Below, piece by piece: positions 20,922 through 31,128 of a stretch of 64,000 bases of DNA. Under the pieces are notes generated by a model, which saw only the letters and a list, made by a program, of their open reading frames with translations, did no database searches and had not been told where the DNA came from. The position numbers and the translations under genes are program-made. The first letter of the stretch is position 1. Each line of letters starts with the position of its first letter. The stretch spans positions 6,910,761 to 6,974,760 of the forward strand of contig JASKMD010000030.1 in assembly GCA_030144725.1 (NCBI GenBank), in the 5' to 3' direction. This stretch comes from Haematococcus lacustris (taxonomy: Eukaryota > Chlorophyta > Chlorophyceae > Chlamydomonadales > Haematococcaceae).

Positions 20922-21680
20922 GGAAGCCTCTGGCTGACAAGTACCACAGGCAGCCCCAGCCTTGGTGACGAAGCCTCGCAGCCCCCTGCCGCCACACACC
21001 TGCTCCAGGACCCGCTTGTTCTCCGCAATCAATGTCATTGCGTGAGTGGAGCGGCTGCTGCACTGTTGCTGCAGGTGGCTCTTGTCTGCAGTCAGTGCAG
21101 TCACCTCGGCCCTCAATGACTTGGTCGCAGCCCTCAACTCGTCAAGCTCCTGCGGTTCAGGGGCCAGGGCACAGCGACAGTCACTCAGGCACACTCAACT
21201 TAAACTTTCACAGGGGCACCTCACAGGCCTGCATCACCTTGATGAGAACCTCAGCCTCAGGGGAGGTCATGCCCAAGTGTTTCCGCGCTTGCTCCACTTT
21301 GGCTGAGGCAGCAGTCCGCAGAGAAACCTGTGCTCAGTAGCAGTGTGCTAGCGTGGCACATGGGAACTATAGCTTGTGCTTGAGTGGTGATGCTTTACCT
21401 GCTTGGCTAGGCTTTGCTTTAGAAAGGTGTTGTCTGCCTGTAGCCGTGCAACCTCTTGGGACAAGGAGTCGTGTGCTGTGCTGAGCGTCTCGTTGGTGGT
21501 GTCCACCACTGTTTGCAACTCTTGCACTCTCTCTTGGAGCCGTCTTGCGTGAGCCTGGGCTGTTGCACTATCATTCTGCAGCGCTGGAACCTGACACTCC
21601 ACCAAGTCTTTGTTACGCTGTCTTTCAGCATCCAGTGCTCGGCTGAGCTCGTTGACCTCCTGCACCCGCTCCTGGTTCTG
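20922..21680 (-). pseudogene. Coiled-coil gene copy, middle piece in unit 1
   Basis: Continuation of the inverted copy. Exon 3 is at 21000-21149, exon 2 at 21238-21327, and exon 1 runs from 21399 up to the DNA-transposon insertion at 21680, which splits exon 1. Splice sites match the source. The insertion separates this exon from the copied promoter, so the copy is broken. Confidence 0.85.
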
Positions 21681-21900
21681 CAATCAAGTCTCCCGGTAAA
21701 AGTTCCCCCTATATCGGGGAAATTTGTTGGCTGTGGATGGGGGAAGTTTTAAATTGCCCAACCGCGCTACTCGACAAGCACGAGCGACTAGCAACCCACA
21801 ATACAGCTTGCTGGCTTCCTCCGCATGCTTTGACGCGCAACCTTGACTGCCCAGAGGCGGTTCCGGGCGGGCGGTTACTGCCCAGCAAACGCATGCTGCC
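21681..21900 (+). repeat. Left terminal inverted repeat
   Basis: Reverse-complement partner of 27350-27569. The first 29 bases are identical and the remainder imperfect. An open frame starts directly inside it at 21907. Confidence 0.85.
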
Positions 21901-21906
21901 CGCCTG

Positions 21907-22437
21907 ATGGACCGTTCTTACTTCGATAAGCTCAAGCGCGCAGCCCAAAAGGGACTTGCCAGGGGAGCGTTTACAGGGGGTGTAGGCAAGCCGAATTGGC
22001 GAGCCGCAGCTGCGACGAGTCAACAGGACAGGCCAAATCCCCCCACAACACCCAAAACTAGCGACGGACACAAATGCAGTGCCAGACGAGCTACAGGAGG
22101 AACCGCAGCAGGAGCAGTTCTGCATTCTGCGTTCTGCAGCTTTTCTGCCTTGGGAGCGGGGAGCGGTCAGATGCCACAGATGGCACAGCATCATGAGCGC
22201 TTGGCAGCTCAGATGACAGCCCTGCAGTCAGTGTTTCAAACAGCTATCAGCGAGGATTGGCAGCACCATGTTTGTGCCTCTGGGGCAACTAGACTAGAAA
22301 ATCCCCACTTGAAGCCACTTCAGCTGATTCAAGTGGAGTGCATCAGCATGCAGGACCGCAATCAGTCGAGCAGTCCCAACCCTCATTCTCCTGCTGGCCT
22401 AGCAGCCAGACCCACGCCCAAACGTGGTATGATGTGA
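21907..22437 (+). CDS. Candidate first ORF of the DNA transposon
   Basis: 176 codons with an ATG just inside the left inverted repeat. It starts MDRSYFDKLKRAAQKGLARG, then Ser/Thr/Gly-rich sequence, then a helical part, QHHERLAAQMTALQSVFQTA. I do not recognise a domain. It may be the N-terminal exon of the transposase or an accessory protein; a GT-rich intron and the 22578 exon follow. Confidence 0.4.
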   Translation: MDRSYFDKLKRAAQKGLARGAFTGGVGKPNWRAAAATSQQDRPNPPTTPKTSDGHKCSARRATGGTAAGAVLHSAFCSFSALGAGSGQMPQMAQHHERLAAQMTALQSVFQTAISEDWQHHVCASGATRLENPHLKPLQLIQVECISMQDRNQSSSPNPHSPAGLAARPTPKRGMM

Positions 22438-22577
22438 GAGTTTTGCGCTCCTATGCCCGGATGCAAGGGTGTGGTGTCTCCATGGAAGGTCAGCCATCGC
22501 TAGTCACCTGCGCTGTAGACTGCGCCATGCGCCACCCATGCGTATCATCAAGTGTGTTTGTGTGTGCTGTCATGTAG

Positions 22578-22834
22578 CCTTCCTGGAGGCCCTCGACGCC
22601 GCTCATTATCCCTTGGCCTTGTACCCACCTCAGCAGATCAGAACAGACAGCTTCAGCCAGGCATTCTTTGACTACCTGCGGGCCATTGATCGGCTCCTCT
22701 CCATGCCCAGCTTGTTGCAACAGCGCTCAGAACTACAGGCCCAACTCCCCAGAGGAGCATTCAGTGACTGTCCCATCTGTGCGCTCGTCCCAGGTAAGTG
22801 GTCGCATGCATCTGCTGCCATGCAGGAATGCGTG

Positions 22835-22867
<33 letters not shown>

Positions 22868-24115
22868 GGCAACAGGTGTGTATGTGTGTGCGTGTGTGTG
22901 TGTGCATGCTGCAGGTGTGCCACAAGATGTCTACGTGCATTGTGTTGCTGGCGATGCTTGCAACAAGCCCAGCAGCTATGCCGGTGAGGCCAAGGCCCCC
23001 CGTGACCTAGAGCAGCACATAGATACCTACCTGGATCGTTCATGGTTGTTGGGCATTTGCATTTGCATTTGCAGCGGCCAGAGCTACAACAGAGGCAACA
23101 TGAGCTGGAGCAGACGCAGCGGTAGTAGCAGCAAGATTGGCAGGCGTGGACAGTGAGGCACACAACTGCTCAACCTCCCTGTCCTATTCCAAGCCTGAGA
23201 CCAGCAACATAACAGCCGGCCAGCCTTGTGCAGTGCGTGGTGTGGTTGGCTTTGTGTGCTGCCATGGCTTTGTGTGCTGCCATGGCCGCTACTAGCGTTG
23301 TACTGCAACATGCGCACAGTGGAGCCGTTTGTGTACTACCTCCTGGCCGTGGCGCTGCTGTTGCGTCAGTGCTGCGGCATGCAGCATGCGGCATGGCATG
23401 CTGCATGCGACATGTTGCATCTCTACATTGACGTTGCCTGCCAGTTCCAGGCAGAAGCACCATGGCAGTGCTGAGGGTGAGAGCCCTCTCATTGCACGCG
23501 ACCTGGTTATCCTGGTCGAAGGTCAAGTCTCAAGGTGTGTGTGGCATGGCAAGGGTGCAGAGTATGCAGAGTGTTCAGGGTGAGGTGTGGCACAGTTGGT
23601 TGAGCGTGGTGTGTTGTAGGTACCGTACCCAGGTGGAGCAGCTTACCACAGTGTGCATGACCTGGGGTTGCAATGCGACCGTATGGGCCAGAGCGACAAG
23701 GACATGCGCGCAGCAAGCAACGCCATCAAGGCAAAGCTTAGGACAGCTCGTCAGCTTCTCAAAGAGACAGCACTCTACCAGGCGCTAGGGAGTGGCATGA
23801 CAGAGGAGCAGCTTCAGCCATGGTGAGGGGTGAGCCACAGCAGCCCCCTATGGCAAGCTGCTGCACTATGGGCGGCAGCTGCACCATTTGCAAAGCGATA
23901 GGGATAGGTGCGTTGAGCATAGCCGGCTGCTTGTCTGGCTGCAGCACATGATTGTTGTGTGCAAGGGGGCATGCGGTGAGCCTGAGGCGCTTAGTGAGGC
24001 TGAGTCAGGGCAGCTGCAGCAGTCATTGCACATAGGGCGGTTGTTCTATATCAAACAACACATGCAGCCGTACCAAGACATGCTAATCAAGGCTGAGGGC
24101 ATGCACATGAGCTAG
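22578..24115 (+). CDS. KDZ-like transposase, fragmentary gene model
   Basis: Several open exons share a plausible protein style. Exon 22578-22793 (acceptor CATGTAG, donor GTAAGT) ends GAFSDCPICALVP, like the CPxC segment of KDZ transposases. The exon from 22915 reads DVYVHCVAGDACNKPSSYAG in matching phase. Near 23418-23450 HLYIDVACQFQ matches the YDIACQ motif of KDZ proteins. The exon after 23619 reads AAYHSVHDLGLQCDRMGQSD, then a long helix. The last frame ends at 24115 (RLFYIKQHMQPYQDMLIKAE). Exact splice sites between 22983 and 23620, and 23825 and 23888, are unresolved, and I cannot say whether the gene is intact. Confidence 0.5.
22838..22905. repeat. ATC and GT microsatellites in a transposase intron
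   Basis: About ten ATC copies, then a TGTGTGCGTGTGTG run, inside the intron after the exon ending at 22793. They read as poly-Ser or poly-Asp in spurious frames. Confidence 0.8.
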
Positions 24116-24265
24116 GAGCACTTGTTACACCCTTGTTATTCCCGTGTACCACTCGTAACGCCCTTGTAATCCCTTGTAACATGGTGGCCATGTAATGCTA
24201 TCCAACCAACCGCTTATGTGATCCCTAACCGTTGAGAGCTGACCTAACTAGACTTCATTCCAGAG
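23915..24265 (+). repeat. Left arm of an internal inverted repeat
   Basis: Covers the end of the last transposase frame and downstream TTGTTACACCC-type repeats. A diverged reverse-complement copy lies at about 25188-25510. Confidence 0.75.
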
Positions 24266-24505
24266 TCACCCGGTCCCAACCTCTACATACCATGCATGTA
24301 GCCAGCCGCATCCCTAGGTGCCTAGCTCCTAATTGGACTAGTAGCTCTTTATTGACAATAGACAAGGCTAGACATAGGCTAGACAAGGCTTATTAAAGCC
24401 AGATAAGAATGGCCGCGCTCAAGTTTAAGACCTATAGCCATAGCAATGTTAGCACCGCCTTGCCTCCTAGGCTTGATCCCTAGCTAGCCCAGCCCATCAT
24501 AACCT

Positions 24506-24632
24506 ATCACTGCCAGGCCTGCACTTGCTAAGCATGACCGTGATGCATACATGCATAGGGGGTATGTAGCAGGTGGCTACCACGTTTGCAGCATTAGCGC
24601 ATCACCGCGTGGTGGTGGTGTCCATACAAGGG
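24506..24632 (+). repeat. 127-bp direct repeat, copy 1
   Basis: Begins ATCACTGCCAGGCCTGCAC. Copy 2 is at 24731-24857, 225 bp later, with one or two differences. Both lie in the loop between the internal inverted arms. Confidence 0.9.
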
Positions 24633-24730
24633 GCATGTGGCGCACCATACCCTAGCATGTGGCTGGATCTGGTGAGCCTCCACTATAGGTACCATCCGTA
24701 GTCAGGCTAGCTGTGACACGTTGGGTGTGG

Positions 24731-24857
24731 ATCACTGCCAGGCCTGCACTTGCTAAGCATGACCGTGATGCATACATGCATAGGGGGTATGTAGCAGGTG
24801 GCTACCACGTTTGCAGCATTAGCGCATCACCGCGTGGTGGTGTTGTCCATACAAGGG
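24731..24857 (+). repeat. 127-bp direct repeat, copy 2
   Basis: Near-identical to 24506-24632. It contains the palindrome-like GATGCATACATGCAT and CACCGCGTGGTGG segments. Confidence 0.9.
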
Positions 24858-25187
24858 TCGTAGGTACGTGATAGCCGAGGTATGTAGGTGCGGAATGAGC
24901 TAGTGGTATGGCGGTGCCACAGTCACTACGGTAGTTGTGTTGGCTGACATCAACTGTGTTGGCTTACATCAAAGTGTACCACAGCAGTTGTGTTGGCTAG
25001 GAGGCAGGGCGTTGCTAGCAGTGTTTAGGCTGGAAAGTCTAGGCTTCGGCGCGGCCCTTCCTATTTGGCTTGGCTATTTGGCCTGGGCTTCAACAAAGAG
25101 CTACTATTCCAACCAGGAGATAGCTGGCAACCAGGCTGGTTGGGACCAGGTGACCAGGTTGGGACCAGGTGGCTCTGGAAGTATAGT

Positions 25188-25510
25188 TAGGTCAGCTCTC
25201 AACGGTGAGGAATTACATAAGCAGTTGGTTGGATAGCATTACATGGCCACCATGTTACAAGGGATTACAAGGGTGTTACAAGGGATTACAAGTTGTGCAC
25301 ATGCAACTGCCCTCCTAGCTCATGTGCATGCCCTCAGCCTTGATTAGCATGTCTTGGTACTGCTGGATGTGTTGCTTGATATTGAACAACCGCCCTTATT
25401 GCAATGACTGCTGCAGCTGCCCTGACTCAGCCTCACCATGAGGCACAGGCTCACATGCCTCCTTGCACATAACAATCATGTACCGCAGCCGGACAAGCAG
25501 CCGGCCATGC
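25188..25510 (-). repeat. Right arm of the internal inverted repeat
   Basis: Reverse complement of 23915-24265 with substitutions and small gaps, including a damaged copy of the last transposase frame. It makes a potential fold-back of about 0.3-kb arms around a 0.9-kb loop. Confidence 0.75.
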
Positions 25511-26347
25511 TCCATAAGCAGCAGAGCGTGCTGCTAGGTGCACCTATCCCTGTCACTCCAAGCTGGTACGCCAAGGGCTGCTGGGTGGGGTAGGGAAGGG
25601 GCTGCAGCGTATGCCGTGGGGTAAGGGTGAGGGGAGGGGGGTAAGTAGGTGACTTGCTGCCCCTGCCCCATGTCCCCAAACTGGGTTGGTTGCTACTACT
25701 AGGCTGCTCAGCAGCCTAAGCAGCAGCAGCAACAACAACAGCAGCCGCACTAGCAGCAGCACCATCACCACTGGCAGCACCACCCGCTCCATGCTGCCCT
25801 CTCCATGCTGTCTGCTGTATGCTACCAGCTCCAGGCTGTTACTCTAAGGGCTGTTAGGTGCCGTGGGGTGGGGAGAGGAGAGGGGAGGAGGGTAGGTGGG
25901 TGGCAGGCTCGGAAGTGGTGGTGGTGGGATGGGGGAGGGGTACGGGGTACAGGGAGGGTACGGTCCTTGCTGGCTCCTTGTTGGTTGTTGCCCTACGCTG
26001 CTACCGCCTTGCTTGCAATCACCAAGCCATGCTACGCTTGTCATGCTCCAGCTATCGACAACTGCAAGCAAACATCAGCCAGCAAGCAGATGAATAAGAA
26101 CATGCATGACCATAGTTGGGCAGGCTAGGCTGACACCACAGCAGCATGTGCACTCACCAGCAGTCCAGGCTGCCGCTTCAAGCGCCTCCTACTTGCTGCT
26201 GCTTTTCCATCTGCTCTTGGTTGCATCTGCTCATGGCTGCTGCTCATGGAGATGGCTCAAGGCTGCGGGGGGGGGGAGGCTGCTGTGGTGCACACCTGCT
26301 CAATGCAAGTGCTCAACACCATGACAAGGGACAGCAAGAGAAGGGTG

Positions 26348-26596
26348 GGGGAGGGGAGGGGAGGGGAGGGTGGGGAAGGGGAGGGGAGGGGAGGGGAGGG
26401 GAGGGGAGGGGAGGGGAGGGGAGGGGAGGGGAGGGGAGGGGAGGGGAGGGGAGGGGAGGGGAGGGGAGGGGAGGGGAGGGGAGGAGAGGGGAGGGGAGGG
26501 GAGGGGAGGGGAGGGGAGGGGAGGGGAGGGGAGGGGAGGGGAGGGGAGGGGAGGGGAGGGGAGGGGAGGGGAGGGGAGGGGAGGGGAGGGGAGGGG
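26348..26596. repeat. GGGGA pentanucleotide tract
   Basis: About 250 bp of (GGGGA)n, nearly perfect, with one GAGGAGAGGG variant near 26482. The G-rich plus strand could form quadruplexes. All long frames through it are artefacts of the repeat. Confidence 0.95.
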
Positions 26597-27349
26597 CTTG
26601 GGAGGTGGTGGTGGAAGTGCTGGTGCGGGGGGGATGGGTGGGAGGGCTTGCTCCAGGCAGCAAGATAGGTAGAGAGGGTGTTGCATGGTAGCGGAAGAGG
26701 GCGAGAGTGAAGGTGAGTGTGGTGCTTGGGGGAAAGGGGGGATGGTTGTGACCATGAAATCCTGCAGCAAAGAAGTTCATGCATGTGGTCAGGCTAGGCA
26801 CACTTAGCCACACAACTGCAAAAGCGAGCTACTCACTATTCGCAGGGTGAGGTGTGTGCGGGGAAAATTGGGGTGGGTGTGGGGCGAGGGGGGTGGTGGA
26901 GAGGTTGGGAAGGGTGCCGGCTCATTGGTGCCACTCATTGATGCCGCTTCCAACTGCTCCTGGCCGCTCCTGGCTGCTCCTGGCTGCTCCTGGCTGCGTT
27001 GCCTAGCTGCTTCCCTTGGCTGCACTTCCTGGCTCTTGTGCTACTGTCCTGCAGAGCAACAGGCGAGTAATGGGCATGTTAGACATGGGCTGAAATGCGA
27101 GGTGCGGGGTGCGAGGCTTAAGGTGCGAGTTGTCAGGTGCGAGGGCCTAATCCTCCTCCTCATCGGTCTCCGATGGTGCCCCGTCCTAAGCTGCACGGTG
27201 AATGATGACGATGACTGCAAGCCGTGGCTACAAGCCGACGAACATCGATGTTTCCTCCTACTCGCAAGCCATACTGGCATTTTTCTAGGGTCGGCGGTCC
27301 CAGCAGGATACGCAGGACCCCAGACAGGGTCGCCATCGCTGGCCAGTAA

Positions 27350-27569
27350 CCGTCCCCCAGTAACCGCCTTTGGGCAGTCATGGCTGCGCGGCAGAGCTTG
27401 CGGAGGGAGCCCAGCAAGCCATTATGTGGGTTGCTAGTCGCTCGTGCTGCTCGTGAATCGCGGTTGGGCACTTTGAAACTTCCCCCATCCAGAGCCAACG
27501 AATTTCCCCCACTTGAGTGAGTGTGGTGCTTGGGGGAAAGGGGGGAACTTTTACCGGGAGACTTGATTG
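27350..27569 (-). repeat. Right terminal inverted repeat
   Basis: Partner of 21681-21900. Ends in ACTTGATTG, followed by the target duplication GGTTCTG at 27570-27576. Confidence 0.85.
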
Positions 27570-28472
27570 GGTTCTGGTGGGCAAGGGCCTGCAGCTGCGC
27601 TTCTAATTTGGCGCACCGCTGCTCATAGTACGCCCAAGGGCCCTGCAAGGACAGCCGCTGCATTGCCGAGCGACACACGTCTACAGCTGGAGCTGCAACT
27701 TCAAATTCAAGTGTATGCGACTCCCTCAGCACTCTGTGTCGCTGCAGTTTTATGGAAGCGACGGAGGCTGATGTGGAAGGTACACTCGCAGAGCTGTGTA
27801 TCCTTCGTTCCAGCTCCGATGTGTGTTTTCAGGTGTGGGGGTATTGCTCCAAGCCAATCCAGCCTTTCCATCACCGTCGTGCCATAATGTGAGCGAAGTC
27901 AACCAATTGTTGCAGATTGAACCTGAGGAGGTAGAAGCACTGGTGGACAGCATGTCAAATGGACTTGATGTGGTGAGCAGCTGGCAGACGAAACCATGCA
28001 GGGGCAGCTACCTGGCTAAGGGGTAAACCAAGTTAAAAGTGCAGTAACCCTACAAATCCTCCACCAGCAGTCCTCAGGTATCGCTGCACTTGCCACGAGC
28101 CGGCTGCCCATTACATGCACAGCACACCTAAGGTGAGCAGCTGCCAAGCACACCTCACAACGCTGCCCAGCCAAGCCACCCCAGCTGGGCTGACATGATG
28201 CTGCGCACCTGACCAGCCCAGCACCTAACCTGGACATCAACCACAACTATGGCGTCGTGCCGGCTTCACAGGGGCGTGCCCAGCCCAGTGAGACCCACTG
28301 CTTGACGTGTTGTGCCCTAACCCTAACCCAGGCAGCTGCCGGCTGTGCAGGTGTGCCTGTCCTGAGCAGCCTGGCCAGCCCCCGGGCAGCTTGCGGCTGA
28401 GCGTGCGTCTGCCCTGGTGCTACCCCCTGGAGCCAGCATGCGCCCTGCTGGCCCCATGCAAGCCGCAGCGCC
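27570..28472. pseudogene. Coiled-coil 5' end and RWDD3-like fragment, right piece of unit 1
   Basis: Equivalent to 31035-31937 of unit 2. It holds the N-terminus of the coiled-coil copy (minus strand, ATG at 27663) and, on the plus strand, the RWDD3-like first exon (QLLQIEPEEVEALVDSMSNG, donor after 27972) and the RWD exon (RLPWCYPLEPACALL). The copied segment stops inside that exon at CCGCAGCGCC. The LDHM and later exons are absent. Confidence 0.85.
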
Positions 28473-29093
28473 TCATGAGATGGAACACGACGCGACCAAT
28501 CCGCCCCAATACCTGGTAAGCCCACAGTTCAGCCCCGCACACAGCCTAGTCTCGCCTAGTGCATAGTCACGCACACAGCCCCGCACATCAATCGCACACC
28601 ATCAATTGCACACCCGCGCATCAATTGCCGTACCCGCGGGCTTATCCTACGCCCTGTCCCGTGTGCTCGCAGGATGCGGAGGTCGACGGGTCAGGCCGTG
28701 CTGAGGCCGTGCTGTCGGAGTCCCAAAGCAAGTAGTACCCAAGAAGCTACAAGAGGCTGCGAGACCGAGCACCCTAGGCCAGCACAGCATGTGTTCATGC
28801 CATAATAGATTGCCCAGCCTTCGCAAGTGGGTTGGGGTAGTGAATCCGGTAGTGGTACCGGATGCTTGCTGCATGCAAACAGTTTGGACAACAGATAACA
28901 CAGCCCCTGCCCTGTAGTAATAGTAGGGGAACAACTGTGTTGTACGCTCGTCCTCTGTAAGAACTTACTGCTTTCCTTCGGCATGGTGTGCAACTCTCTA
29001 ACCCAGTGCAAACACGCATGCTCAGCGGTGTAAGTCTTACATACAAATGGCGAACATGTCCATACAGCCTGTAACGATTCCATGCGGCCGCTC
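28473..29093 (+). repeat. Unit 1 tail segment
   Basis: Equivalent to 31938-32558 of unit 2; described there. Confidence 0.85.
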
Positions 29094-30141
29094 CAGGCCG
29101 TAAGATGAGCCTTGGCAACACTTCATGCATTCATCATTACGCCCTTATGTAAACTAGGAGCACCATGACGTGAGCCTGGTGCTCGCCACCCTCTCCCCCT
29201 CGCGTTGCAGCAACCTCTTCCTCGCACCCTCGATATCGCTTCCAGCTGCTTGGCTCCGACCAACGGGCTCACACCCGGATTGCTTCAATGCCTTACACAC
29301 TCCGTCACTCAAGCACACAAGGTCGCCGCCCTAAACCCATCCCAGCCCCGCAGCCATCATGTCAGCTGCTATGACTGCTGAGCCTGCAACTTCGCGGTAA
29401 AGCTTGCGTTCTGCCCAACACCGCGCGACTGTACAAACGACCGCAAGCTGTCCGGCACCGCCACCTGGTCCAGCCACCGGGCCAGCTCGGGCCCTTCCAG
29501 TCGTTCCGCGCTGCTCAGCGCGCGACTTAAGCCGTCATGCGCGGAGGCGTTGACTCGGATGACGTCCAGGGCACAGCTCAGTGCCTCATCAAGGAGCGCC
29601 TACACACATAGCCAGAGCAGGACACAGCGCAGCCCTTGCTCACGAGGTACCCTGCCGCGCCTCCTAGTCGAGCGCTGCACTCCCGCCTGCCAAGCAGCGC
29701 ACTTTGACCTCCGACTTCGACTTCCTAACCAGGCGTCGCACTGCACGGTGCACTCCCGCATACTGGCTTACGCACCTTGACCTCTGTTTCTACCAGGCCT
29801 GGCACTCCACCCCCGCCGCTGTTGCCCAGCGCGCCCCACAGCCCCGCATCCTCCGCACCTCCCGCGGCCAGCAAGCCCACATTCAAAGGCCCCACCGCCA
29901 GGCTGAGCCCGAATTCCTGCGCACGCACACCGCGCACCACGCAGTGAGGGCGCCCTGCTACTGCAGTCACTCGACATAGAGCAGGATGGGCCCTGCCGGC
30001 TGCCAGGGATGCGCGGAAATATCGAGAGGGACAAGCGTGACCTCAGCAACGCATGAGAGGCCACTGCTCCCGCTATCCCGACCCGGCAGCCCTAGCCCGG
30101 TGCCGCACCGACACGGCGCGCTGGGCCAGGTCCGTGGCACG
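29094..30141 (-). pseudogene. FtsH 3'-end copy in unit 2
   Basis: Copy of 32559-33606 with very few substitutions. Exons 14 and 15 keep their splice sites, frame, stop and poly(A) signal. As an isolated FtsH piece it is non-functional, but it forms the 3' end of the candidate chimera. Confidence 0.85.
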
Positions 30142-31128
30142 CAGGTCCAGGATAGGGCACGCAGGTCCGCCATGCAGAGGCCAAGGTCATATAGAGCGGC
30201 GGCAACAGCATGTATGTAGCACCCACACACATCAGCGCACACATCGTGAGGCCACACTGCCACAGCCGCCCCTGGACACTGCGGAAGCCTCTGGCTGACA
30301 AGTACCACAGGCAGCCCCAGCCTTGGTGACGAAGCCTCGCAGCCCCCTGCCGCCACACACCTGCTCCAGGACCCGCTTGTTCTCCGCAATCAATGTCATT
30401 GCGTGAGTGGAGCGGCTGCTGCACTGTTGCTGCAGGTGGCTCTTGTCTGCAGTCAGTGCAGTCACCTCGGCCCTCAATGACTTGGTCGCAGCCCTCAACT
30501 CGTCAAGCTCCTGCGGTTCAGGGGCCAGGGCACAGCGACAGTCACTCAGGCACACTCAACTTAAACTTTCACAGGGGCACCTCACAGGCCTGCATCACCT
30601 TGATGAGAACCTCAGCCTCAGGGGAGGTCATGCCCAGGTGTTTCCGCGCTTGCTCCACTTTGGCTGAGGCAGCAGTCCGCAGAGAAACCTGTGCTCAGTA
30701 GCAGTGTGCTAGCGTGGCACATGGGAACTATAGCTTGTGCTTGAGTGGTGATGCTTTACCTGCTTGGCTAGGCTTTGCTTTAGAAAGGTGTTGTCTGCCT
30801 GTAGCCGTGCAACCTCTTGGGACAAGGAGTCGTGTGCTGTGCTGAGCGTCTCGTTGGTGGTGTCCACCACTGTTTGCAACTCTTGCACTCTCTCTTGGAG
30901 CCGTCTTGCGTGAGCCTGGGCTGTTGCACTATCATTCTGCAGCGCTGGAACCTGACACTCCACCAAGTCTTTGTTACGCTGTCTTTCAGCATCCAGTGCT
31001 CGGCTGAGCTCGTTGACCTCCTGCACCCGCTCCTGGTTCTGGTGGGCAAGGGCCTGCAGCTGCGCTTCTAATTTGGCGCACCGCTGCTCATAGTACGCCC
31101 AAGGGCCCTGCAAGGACAGCCGCTGCAT
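29369..31128 (-). CDS. Candidate chimeric gene: coiled-coil N-terminus fused to FtsH C-terminus
   Basis: Exons on the minus strand: 30760-31128, 30599-30688 and 30361-30510 (copies of coiled-coil exons 1-3, phase 0), then 29776-29916 and 29369-29599 (copies of the last two FtsH exons, phase 0, ending in TAG). The lengths 369, 90, 150, 141 and 231 are all divisible by three, so normal splicing gives one 326-residue frame. The short exon-13 remnant between them has no acceptor and should be skipped. The copied segment brings the divergent promoter region of the source gene, and the FtsH TGTAA lies at 29294-29298. The protein would have a long coiled coil and the FtsH helical tail, without ATPase or protease domain. 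Transcription is unknown. Confidence 0.55.

Larger units (their letters stand above)
21681..27569. mobile_element. DNA transposon with ~220-bp inverted ends and KDZ-like transposase exons
   Basis: The outer 29 bases are perfect inverted repeats (CAATCAAGTCTCCCGGTAAA and onward). Similarity continues, with small indels, for about 220 bp: 21681-21900 against 27350-27569. A 7-bp duplication, GGTTCTG, flanks it at 21674-21680 and 27570-27576, and the empty site is in unit 2 (31035-31041). The left half carries candidate transposase exons on the plus strand. The right half is mostly non-coding with internal repeats and a GGGGA tract. KDZ (Kyakuja-Dileera-Zisupton) elements are known from green algae; the family call rests on a few motifs. 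Confidence 0.82.
12984..29093. repeat. Tandem unit 1 (3465 bp, split by two transposons)
   Basis: It starts at the same CAGGCCGTAAGATGAGCC as unit 2. Its length is 16110 bp; subtracting the chromovirus plus one 5-bp target duplication (6749) and the DNA transposon plus one 7-bp duplication (5896) leaves 3465, identical to unit 2. Three anchors agree: 14177 with 30287, 21680 with 31041, and 27570 with 31035. The order is FtsH 3' end, inverted coiled-coil/RWDD3 segment, tail. The copies differ by scattered substitutions only, as far as I could read. Confidence 0.9.

Noticed and set aside
22672..23163. Frames with poly-Asp, poly-Ser or poly-Ile
   Set aside because: Produced by the ATC and GT microsatellites in a transposase intron.
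26146..26813. Several long frames on both strands over the GGGGA tract
   Set aside because: Simple-repeat translation with no splice or family support.
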